From: Hydractinia symbiolongicarpus
Taxonomy: Eukaryota > Cnidaria > Hydrozoa > Anthoathecata > Hydractiniidae
DNA length: 64,000 nucleotides
Reading direction: 5' to 3'
Assembly: GCF_029227915.1 (NCBI RefSeq)
Contig: NC_079886.1
Coordinates: 16,964,501-17,028,500, forward strand
Positions 20,101 to 32,100 of the stretch are shown here, one piece after another. A model generated the notes under the pieces. It ran no database searches. It saw only the letters and a program-made list of their open reading frames with translations, and had not been told where the DNA came from. The position numbers were made by a program, and so were the translations under genes. Each line of letters opens with the position of its first letter. Within the stretch, counting starts at the first letter, position 1.

Positions 20101-23100
20101 GTGCCCTTGGATCGTTTAGTCGCAGAAAGTTAAAAGAAAGGCACATTCTTTGGCGGTTTTACCGCTTTTCAGTCGGCTTTGGTTTAGATTGCAAGAGCGT
20201 TGAATTGAATTACCTTTTTCAAGATATATTTCTGGACCGCGTATAATTCGAATTTTTGGCTTTGCTTTCGGACTTCTCTTGGAAGTCATGGTTATGGCAG
20301 ATAAAGATGGATCAATTGCGTAAGGCATTTCGGTGGCATAATCTTGCTGTTTTGTGTTATCTTTTGGATCTTCTGAACTAGTTTGATCTTTGGAACACCA
20401 TCCAACATTAACATAGGCAGATATCTTTAATTTTTGTAGCGCGGCGTTGCTCAGGTCTTGGTCTTTCGGGAGCTTGAGCAAATACTCGATTCTAGCGTCT
20501 TTCATCGGGTTGTCGATAACTTGTTTCGTTACGAACTTTGACGGTTTGCTGGACGTGTCAAAAACATTGATAACCATGCAAGAACCATCCGGTATTTGGT
20601 CTGGGAATACTTGAGGATAATTAATTCTACCTTCTATTTGAGCTGGGCGCGAGGAATCCTTTGAAGTGTCACCTGCTGCCCCACTTCCGTTTGGATTATC
20701 TGATGATACGAAAAGGAAGGTTATGTTTTAGTTTTAGAGGTTGAGAGTTGCGGGTGCTATCGGCAAGGATGTTGTTAATAACGTTTTATGAAGGTGCGTT
20801 TTATAAAAATAGCACCAAAAATTAAAAAACTTAAAGGAAAACGTAAAGAGAGGATCGAAACAAATTTATCTGTTTTCAGAGCTTCCCAATATGTGCTACT
20901 GAACAGGAGTAATCAAGGCGTTAGATACACAAAATATTTCAAATGAGCTTAGGAACTTCTTCCACGGGTAATATTTTGATCGCAAAAATTCTGCTAAAGC
21001 GGAATTTTAGTAAAAAAATTTCAAAATAAAATTCTGCAAAAAAAGAGCTCGCTTTTTCACAAATCAAAACAAAAAATCAAATTTCGATACGTGACAACAA
21101 GTTATCTATTTTCAAATCTATCTCATCGTTAACAGATTTAACGAAGAAGTTTGCAAGACTATAGATACAGTTGTCTATTGTTTACTGTTCTCTATTTTCT
21201 TCGACTTGCGTACGAGAAATTAACAAATTGGTATTCTATCTTTCCGTTTAAATGAAATAAACAATAAAATTTTGTGACAAAACGGGCAATAAAATGTCGC
21301 GATTTATTCTGTTTCTTAACCATTTGTTTATCAGTCTCTTTTCTCGAAGTTATTACGCTTTACAAAGTTCCTGCAGGAGACGTGTTGCAGTATAAGGCGG
21401 ACACCATCGTTTAAGATTTTTTCATACGCTATGGCTCTATTATCAATTTATGTGGCAATTGATTGGACAGGAACCTGTTCTCTTTTCGATTTCAAAGACC
21501 AGTTGAAATATCTCTAATCGGCAGACGATAATTCATTTACAAGTTTTAGCTGGGTATAAAAGTATCGTTTTCTTACCTGTCTGCGTTGAAGAAGTTGGAG
21601 AAACGCTACCAGAATTAAGATTTGTTGGAGACAAGGTGGCCTTCATATCTTTTGTAACTATAGTAAAACATAAACGCGTGTTATCTCATGTGCCCTTGGA
21701 TCGTTTAGTCGCAGAAAGTTAAAAGAAAGGCACATTCTTTGGCGGTTTTACCGCTTTTCAGTCGGCTTTGGTTTAGATTGCAAGAGCGTTGAATTGAATT
21801 ACCTTTTTCAAGATATATTTCTGGACCGCGTATAATTCGAATTTTTGGCTTTGCTTTCGGACTTCTCTTGGAAGTCATGGTTATGGCAGATAAAGATGGA
21901 TCAATTGCGTAAGGCATTTCGGTGGCATAATCTTGCTGTTTTGTGTTATCTTTTGGATCTTCTGAACTAGTTTGATCTTTGGAACACCATCCAACATTAA
22001 CATAGGCAGATATCTTTAATTTTTGTAGCGCGGCGTTGCTCAGGTCTTGGTCTTTCGGGAGCTTGAGCAAATACTCGATTCTAGCGTCTTTCATCGGGTT
22101 GTCGATAACTTGTTTCGTTACGAACTTTGACGGTTTGCTGGACGTGTCAAAAACATTGATAACCATGCAAGAACCATCCGGTATTTGGTCTGGGAATACT
22201 TGAGGATAATTAATTCTACCTTCTATTTGAGCTGGGCGCGAGGAATCCTGTGAAGTGTCACCTGCTGCCCCACTTCCGTTTGGATTATCTGATGATACGA
22301 AAAGGAAGGTTATGTTTTAGTTTTAGAGGTTGAGAGTTGCGGGTGCTATCGGCAAGGATGTTGTTAATAACGTTTTATGAAGGTGCGTTTTATAAAAATA
22401 GCACCAAAAATTAAAAAACTTAAAGGAAAACGTAAAGAGAGGATCGAAACAAATTTATCTGTTTTCAGAGCTTCCCAATATGTGCTACTGAACAGGAGTA
22501 ATCAAGGCGTTAGATACACAAAATATTTCAAATGAGCTTAGGAACTTCTTCCACGGGTAATATTTTGATCGCAAAAATTCTGCTAAAGCGGAATTTTAGT
22601 AAAAAAATTTCAAAATAAAATTCTGCAAAAAAAGAGCTCGCTTTTTCACAAATCAAAACAAAAAATCAAATTTCGATACGTGACAACAAGTTATCTATTT
22701 TCAAATCTATCTCATCGTTAACAGATTTAACGAAGAAGTTTGCAAGACTATAGATACAGTTGTCTATTGTTTACTGTTCTCTATTTTCTTCGACTTGCGT
22801 ACGAGAAATTAACAAATTGGTATTCTATCTTTCCGTTTAAATGAAATAAACAATAAAATTTTGTGACAAAACGGGCAATAAAATGTCGCGATTTATTCTG
22901 TTTCTTAACCATTTGTTTATCAGTCTCTTTTCTCGAAGTTATTACGCTTTACAAAGTTCCTGCAGGAGACGTGTTGCAGTATAAGGCGGACACCATCGTT
23001 TAAGATTTTTTCATACGCTATGGCTCTATTATCAATTTATGTGGCAATTGATTGGACAGGAACCTGTTCTCTTTTCGATTTCAAAGACCAGTTGAAATAT

Positions 23101-26100
23101 CTCTAATCGGCAGACGATAATTCATTTACAAGTTTTAGCTGGGTATAAAAGTATCGTTTTCTTACCTGTCTGCGTTGAAGAAGTTGGAGAAACGCTACCA
23201 GAATTAAGATTTGTTGGAGACAAGGTGGCCTTCATATCTTTTGTAACTATAGTAAAACATAAACGCGTGTTATCTCATGTGCCCTTGGATCGTTTAGTCG
23301 CAGAAAGTTAAAAGAAAGGCACATTCTTTGGCGGTTTTACCGCTTTTCAGTCGGCTTTGGTTTAGATTGCAAGAGCGTTGAATTGAATTACCTTTTTCAA
23401 GATATATTTCTGGACCGCGTATAATTCGAATTTTTGGCTTTGCTTTCGGACTTCTCTTGGAAGTCATGGTTATGGCAGATAAAGATGGATCAATTGCGTA
23501 AGGCATTTCGGTGGCATAATCTTGCTGTTTTGTGTTATCTTTTGGATCTTCTGAACTAGTTTGATCTTTGGAACACCATCCAACATTAACATAGGCAGAT
23601 ATCTTTAATTTTTGTAGCGCGGCGTTGCTCAGGTCTTGGTCTTTCGGGAGCTTGAGCAAATACTCGATTCTAGCGTCTTTCATCGGGTTGTCGATAACTT
23701 GTTTCGTTACGAACTTTGACGGTTTGCTGGACGTGTCAAAAACATTGATAACCATGCAAGAACCATCCGGTATTTGGTCTGGGAATACTTGAGGATAATT
23801 AATTCTACCTTCTATTTGAGCTGGGCGCGAGGAATCCTTTGAAGTGTCACCTGCTGCCCCACTTCCGTTTGGATTATCTGATGATACGAAAAGGAAGGTT
23901 ATGTTTTAGTTTTAGAGGTTGAGAGTTGCGGGTGCTATCGGCAAGGATGTTGTTAATAACGTTTTATGAAGGTGCGTTTTATAAAAATAGCACCAAAAAT
24001 TAAAAAACTTAAAGGAAAACGTAAAGAGAGGATCGAAACAAATTTATCTGTTTTCAGAGCTTCCCAATATGTGCTACTGAACAGGAGTAATCAAGGCGTT
24101 AGATACACAAAATATTTCAAATGAGCTTAGGAACTTCTTCCACGGGTAATATTTTGATCGCAAAAATTCTGCTAAAGCGGAATTTTAGTAAAAAAATTTC
24201 AAAATAAAATTCTGCAAAAAAAGAGCTCGCTTTTTCACAAATCAAAACAAAAAATCAAATTTCGATACGTGACAACAAGTTATCTATTTTCAAATCTATC
24301 TCATCGTTAACAGATTTAACGAAGAAGTTTGCAAGACTATAGATACAGTTGTCTATTGTTTACTGTTCTCTATTTTCTTCGACTTGCGTACGAGAAATTA
24401 ACAAATTGGTATTCTATCTTTCCGTTTAAATGAAATAAACAATAAAATTTTGTGACAAAACGGGCAATAAAATGTCGCGATTTATTCTGTTTCTTAACCA
24501 TTTGTTTATCAGTCTCTTTTCTCGAAGTTATTACGCTTTACAAAGTTCCTGCAGGAGACGTGTTGCAGTATAAGGCGGACACCATCGTTTAAGATTTTTT
24601 CATACGCTATGGCTCTATTATCAATTTATGTGGCAATTGATTGGACAGGAACCTGTTCTCTTTTCGATTTCAAAGACCAGTTGAAATATCTCTAATCGGC
24701 AGACGATAATTCATTTACAAGTTTTAGCTGGGTATAAAAGTATCGTTTTCTTACCTGTCTGCGTTGAAGAAGTTGGAGAAACGCTACCAGAATTAAGATT
24801 TGTTGGAGACAAGGTGGCCTTCATATCTTTTGTAACTATAGTAAAACATAAACGCGTGTTATCTCATGTGCCCTTGGATCGTTTAGTCGCAGAAAGTTAA
24901 AAGAAAGGCACATTCTTTGGCGGTTTTACCGCTTTTCAGTCGGCTTTGGTTTAGATTGCAAGAGCGTTGAATTGAATTACCTTTTTCAAGATATATTTCT
25001 GGACCGCGTATAATTCGAATTTTTGGCTTTGCTTTCGGACTTCTCTTGGAAGTCATGGTTATGGCAGATAAAGATGGATCAATTGCGTAAGGCATTTCGG
25101 TGGCATAATCTTGCTGTTTTGTGTTATCTTTTGGATCTTCTGAACTAGTTTGATCTTTGGAACACCATCCAACATTAACATAGGCAGATATCTTTAATTT
25201 TTGTAGCGCGGCGTTGCTCAGGTCTTGGTCTTTCGGGAGCTTGAGCAAATACTCGATTCTAGCGTCTTTCATCGGGTTGTCGATAACTTGTTTCGTTACG
25301 AACTTTGACGGTTTGCTGGACGTGTCAAAAACATTGATAACCATGCAAGAACCATCCGGTATTTGGTCTGGGAATACTTGAGGATAATTAATTCTACCTT
25401 CTATTTGAGCTGGGCGCGAGGAATCCTGTGAAGTGTCACCTGCTGCCCCACTTCCGTTTGGATTATCTGATGATACGAAAAGGAAGGTTATGTTTTAGTT
25501 TTAGAGGTTGAGAGTTGCGGGTGCTATCGGCAAGGATGTTGTTAATAACGTTTTATGAAGGTGCGTTTTATAAAAATAGCACCAAAAATTAAAAAACTTA
25601 AAGGAAAACGTAAAGAGAGGATCGAAACAAATTTATCTGTTTTCAGAGCTTCCCAATATGTGCTACTGAACAGGAGTAATCAAGGCGTTAGATACACAAA
25701 ATATTTCAAATGGGCTTAGGAACTTCTTCCACGGGTAATATTTTGATCGCAAAAATTCTGCTAAAGCGGAATTTTAGTAAAAAAATTTTAAAATAAAATT
25801 CTGCAAAAAAAGAGCTCGCTTTTTCACAAATCAAAACAAAAAATCAAATTTCGATACGTGACAACAAGTTATCTATTTTCAAATCTATCTCATCGTTAAC
25901 AGATTTAACGAAGAAGTTTGCAAGACTATAGATACAGTTGTCTATTGTTTACTGTTCTCTATTTTCTTCGACTTGCGTACGAGAAATTAACAAATTGGTA
26001 TTCTATCTTTCCGTTTAAATGAAATAAACAATAAAATTTTGTGACAAAACGGGCAATAAAATGTCGCGATTTATTCTGTTTCTTAACCATTTGTTTATCA

Positions 26101-29100
26101 GTCTCTTTTCTCGAAGTTATTACGCTTTACAAAGTTCCTGCAGGAGACGTGTTGCAGTATAAGGCGGACACCATCGTTTAAGATTTTTTCATACGCTATG
26201 GCTCTATTATCAATTTATGTGGCAATTGATTGGACAGGAACCTGTTCTCTTTTCGATTTCAAAGACCAGTTGAAATATCTCTAATCGGCAGACGATAATT
26301 CATTTACAAGTTTTAGCTGGGTATAAAAGTATCGTTTTCTTACCTGTCTGCGTTGAAGAAGTTGGAGAAACGCTACCAGAATTAAGATTTGTTGGAGACA
26401 AGGTGGCCTTCATATCTTTTGTAACTATAGTAAAACATAAACGCGTGTTATCTCATGTGCCCTTGGATCGTTTAGTCGCAGAAAGTTAAAAGAAAGGCAC
26501 ATTCTTTGGCGGTTTTACCGCTTTTCAGTCGGCTTTGGTTTAGATTGCAAGAGCGTTGAATTGAATTACCTTTTTCAAGATATATTTCTGGACCGCGTAT
26601 AATTCGAATTTTTGGCTTTGCTTTCGGACTTCTCTTGGAAGTCATGGTTATGGCAGATAAAGATGGATCAATTGCGTAAGGCATTTCGGTGGCATAATCT
26701 TGCTGTTTTGTGTTATCTTTTGGATCTTCTGAACTAGTTTGATCTTTGGAACACCATCCAACATTAACATAGGCAGATATCTTTAATTTTTGTAGCGCGG
26801 CGTTGCTCAGGTCTTGGTCTTTCGGGAGCTTGAGCAAATACTCGATTCTAGCGTCTTTCATCGGGTTGTCGATAACTTGTTTCGTTACGAACTTTGACGG
26901 TTTGCTGGACGTGTCAAAAACATTGATAACCATGCAAGAACCATCCGGTATTTGGTCTGGGAATACTTGAGGATAATTAATTCTACCTTCTATTTGAGCT
27001 GGGCGCGAGGAATCCTGTGAAGTGTCACCTGCTGCCCCACTTCCGTTTGGATTATCTGATGATACGAAAAGGAAGGTTATGTTTTAGTTTTAGAGGTTGA
27101 GAGTTGCGGGTGCTATCGGCAAGGATGTTGTTAATAACGTTTTATGAAGGTGCGTTTTATAAAAATAGCACCAAAAATTAAAAAACTTAAAGGAAAACGT
27201 AAAGAGAGGATCGAAACAAATTTATCTGTTTTCAGAGCTTCCCAATATGTGCTACTGAACAGGAGTAATCAAGGCGTTAGATACACAAAATATTTCAAAT
27301 GAGCTTAGGAACTTCTTCCACGGGTAATATTTTGATCGCAAAAATTCTGCTAAAGCGGAATTTTAGTAAAAAAATTTCAAAATAAAATTCTGCAAAAAAA
27401 GAGCTCGCTTTTTCACAAATCAAAACAAAAAATCAAATTTCGATACGTGACAACAAGTTATCTATTTTCAAATCTATCTCATCGTTAACAGATTTAACGA
27501 AGAAGTTTGCAAGACTATAGATACAGTTGTCTATTGTTTACTGTTCTCTATTTTCTTCGACTTGCGTACGAGAAATTAACAAATTGGTATTCTATCTTTC
27601 CGTTTAAATGAAATAAACAATAAAATTTTGTGACAAAACGGGCAATAAAATGTCGCGATTTATTCTGTTTCTTAACCATTTGTTTATCAGTCTCTTTTCT
27701 CGAAGTTATTACGCTTTACAAAGTTCCTGCAGGAGACGTGTTGCAGTATAAGGCGGACACCATCGTTTAAGATTTTTTCATACGCTATGGCTCTATTATC
27801 AATTTATGTGGCAATTGATTGGACAGGAACCTGTTCTCTTTTCGATTTCAAAGACCAGTTGAAATATCTCTAATCGGCAGACGATAATTCATTTACAAGT
27901 TTTAGCTGGGTATAAAAGTATCGTTTTCTTACCTGTCTGCGTTGAAGAAGTTGGAGAAACGCTACCAGAATTAAGATTTGTTGGAGACAAGGTGGCCTTC
28001 ATATCTTTTGTAACTATAGTAAAACATAAACGCGTGTTATCTCATGTGCCCTTGGATCGTTTAGTCGCAGAAAGTTAAAAGAAAGGCACATTCTTTGGCG
28101 GTTTTACCGCTTTTCAGTCGGCTTTGGTTTAGATTGCAAGAGCGTTGAATTGAATTACCTTTTTCAAGATATATTTCTGGACCGCGTATAATTCGAATTT
28201 TTGGCTTTGCTTTCGGACTTCTCTTGGAAGTCATGGTTATGGCAGATAAAGATGGATCAATTGCGTAAGGCATTTCGGTGGCATAATCTTGCTGTTTTGT
28301 GTTATCTTTTGGATCTTCTGAACTAGTTTGATCTTTGGAACACCATCCAACATTAACATAGGCAGATATCTTTAATTTTTGTAGCGCGGCGTTGCTCAGG
28401 TCTTGGTCTTTCGGGAGCTTGAGCAAATACTCGATTCTAGCGTCTTTCATCGGGTTGTCGATAACTTGTTTCGTTACGAACTTTGACGGTTTGCTGGACG
28501 TGTCAAAAACATTGATAACCATGCAAGAACCATCCGGTATTTGGTCTGGGAATACTTGAGGATAATTAATTCTACCTTCTATTTGAGCTGGGCGCGAGGA
28601 ATCCTGTGAAGTGTCACCTGCTGCCCCACTTCCGTTTGGATTATCTGATGATACGAAAAGGAAGGTTATGTTTTAGTTTTAGAGGTTGAGAGTTGCGGGT
28701 GCTATCGGCAAGGATGTTGTTAATAACGTTTTATGAAGGTGCGTTTTATAAAAATAGCACCAAAAATTAAAAAACTTAAAGGAAAACGTAAAGAGAGGAT
28801 CGAAACAAATTTATCTGTTTTCAGAGCTTCCCAATATGTGCTACTGAACAGGAGTAATCAAGGCGTTAGATACACAAAATATTTCAAATGGGCTTAGGAA
28901 CTTCTTCCACGGGTAATATTTTGATCGCAAAAATTCTGCTAAAGCGGAATTTTAGTAAAAAAATTTCAAAATAAAATTCTGCAAAAAAAGAGCTCGCTTT
29001 TTCACAAATCAAAACAAAAAATCAAATTTCGATACGTGACAACAAGTTATCTATTTTCAAATCTATCTCATCGTTAACAGATTTAACGAAGAAGTTTGCA

Positions 29101-32100
29101 AGACTATAGATACAGTTGTCTATTGTTTACTGTTCTCTATTTTCTTCGACTTGCGTACGAGAAATTAACAAATTGGTATTCTATCTTTCCGTTTAAATGA
29201 AATAAACAATAAAATTTTGTGACAAAACGGGCAATAAAATGTCGCGATTTATTCTGTTTCTTAACCATTTGTTTATCAGTCTCTTTTCTCGAAGTTATTA
29301 CGCTTTACAAAGTTCCTGCAGGAGACGTGTTGCAGTATAAGGCGGACACCATCGTTTAAGATTTTTTCATACGCTATGGCTCTATTATTAATTTATGTCG
29401 CAATTGATTGGACAGGAACCTGTTCTCTTTTCGATTTCAAAGACCAGTTGAAATATCTCTAATCGGCAGACGATAATTCATTTACAAGTTTTAGCTGGGT
29501 ATAAAAGTATCGTTTTCTTACCTGTCTGCGTTGAAGAAGTTGGAGAAACGCTACCAGAATTAAGATTTGTTGGAGACAAGGTGGCCTTCATATCTTTTGT
29601 AACTATAGTAAAACATAAACGCGTGTTATCTCATGTGCCCTTGGATCGTTTAGTCGCAGAAAGTTAAAAGAAAGGCACATTCTTTGGCGGTTTTACCGCT
29701 TTTCTGTCGGCTTTGGTTTAGATTGCAAGAGCGTTGAATTGAATTACCTTTTTCAAGATATATTTCTGGACCGCGTATAATTCGAATTTTTGGCTTTGCT
29801 TTCGGACTTCTCTTGGAAGTCATGGTTATGGCAGATAAAGATGGATCAATTGCGTAAGGCATTTCGGTGGCATAATCTTGCTGTTTTGTGTTATCTTTTG
29901 GATCTTCTGAACTAGTTTGATCTTTGGAACACCATCCAACATTAACATAGGCAGATATCTTTAATTTTTGTAGCGCGGCGTTGCTCAGGTCTTGGTCTTT
30001 CGGGAGCTTGAGCAAATACTCGATTCTAGCGTCTTTCATCGGGTTGTCGATAACTTGTTTCGTTACGAACTTTGACGGTTTGCTGGACGTGTCAAAAACA
30101 TTGATAACCATGCAAGAACCATCCGGTATTTGGTCTGGGAATACTTGAGGATAATTAATTCTACCTTCTATTTGAGCTGGGCGCGAGGAATCCTGTGAAG
30201 TGTCACCTGCTGCCCCACTTCCGTTTGGATTATCTGATGATACGAAAAGGAAGGTTATGTTTTAGTTTTAGAGGTTGAGAGTTGCGGGTGCTATCGGCAA
30301 GGATGTTGTTAATAACGTTTTATGAAGGTGCGTTTTATAAAAATAGCACCAAAAATTAAAAAACTTAAAGGAAAACGTAAAGAGAGGATCGAAACAAATT
30401 TATCTGTTTTCAGAGCTGCCCAATATGTGCTACTGAACAGGAGTAATCAAGGCGTTAGATACACAAAATATTTCAAATGGGCTTAGGAACTTCTTCCACG
30501 GGTAATATTTTGATCGCAAAAATTCTGCTAAAGCGGAATTTTAGTAAAAAAATTTCAAAATAAAATTCTGCAAAAAAAGAGCTCGCTTTTTCACAAATCA
30601 AAACAAAAAATCAAATTTCGATACGTGACAACAAGTTATCTATTTTCAAATCTATCTCATCGTTAACAGATTTAACGAAGAAGTTTGCAAGACTATAGAT
30701 ACAGTTGTCTATTGTTTACTGTTCTCTATTTTCTTCGACTTGCTTACGAGAAATTAACAAATTGGTATTCTATCTTTCCGTTTAAATGAAATAAACAATA
30801 AAATTTTGTGACAAAACGGGCAATAAATTGTCGCGATTTATTCTGTTTCTTAACCATTTGTTTATCAGTCTATTTTCTCGAAGTTATTACAATTTACAAG
30901 GTTTCTGCAGGAGACGTGTTGCAGTATGGGGCGGACACCATCGTTTAAGATTTTTTCATACGCTATGGCTCTATTATCAATTGATGTGGCAATTGATTGG
31001 ACAGGAACCTGTTCTCTTTTCGATTTCAAAGGCAAGTTGAAATATCTCTAATCGACAGATGGTAATTTATTTACAAGTTTTAGCTGGGTATAAAAATATC
31101 GTTTTCTTACCTGTCTGCGTTGAAGAAGTTGGAGAAACGCTACCAGAATTAAGATTTGTTGGAGACAAGGTGGCCTTCATATCTTTTGTAACTATAGTAA
31201 AACATAAACGCGTGTTATCTCATGTGCCCTTGGATCGTTTAGTCGCAGAAAGTTAAAAGAAAGGCACATTCTTTGGCGGTTTTACCGCCTTTCAGTCGGC
31301 CTTTGTTTAGATTGCAAGAGTGTTGAATTGAATTACCTTTTTCAAGATATATTTCTGGACCGCGTATAATTCGAATTTTTGGCTTTGCTTTCGGACTTCT
31401 CTTGGAAGCCATGGTTATGGCAGATAAAGATGGATCAATTGCGTAAGGCATTTCGGTGGCATAATCTTGCTGTTTTGTGTTATCTTTTGGATCTTCTGAA
31501 CTAGTTTGATCTTTGGAACACCATCCAACATTAACATAGGCAGATATCTTTAATTTTTGTAGCGCGGCGTTGCTCAGGTCTTGGTCTTTCGGGAGCTTGA
31601 GCAAATACTCGATTCTAGCGTCTTTCATCGGGTTGTCGATAACTTGTTTCGTTACGAACTTTGACGGTTTGCTGGACGTGTCAAAAACATTGATAACCAT
31701 GCAAGAACCATCCGGTATTTGGTCTGGGAATACTTGAGGATAATTAATTCTACCTTCTACTTGAGCTGGGCGCGAGGAATCCTGTAAAGTGTCACCTGCT
31801 GCCCCACTTCCGTTTGGATTATCTGATGATACGAAAAGGAAGGTTATGTTTTAGTTTTAGAGGTTAAGAGTTGCGGGAGCTATCGGCAAGGATTTTGTTA
31901 ATAACATTTTATGAAGGTGCATTATATAAAAATAGCACCAAAAATTAAAAACTTAAAGGAAAACGTAAAGAGAGGATCGAAACTAATCTATCTGTTTTCA
32001 GAACTGCACAATATGTGCTACTGAACAGGAGTAATCAAGGCGTTTGATACACAAAATATTTGAAACGGGCTTAGGAACTTCTTCCACGAGTAATATTTTG

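Noticed and set aside
30828-31256. Open frames on the plus strand within the array
   Set aside because: They lie antisense to introns and the linker exon, occur only in the copy where the intron has drifted, and have no splice or start context.
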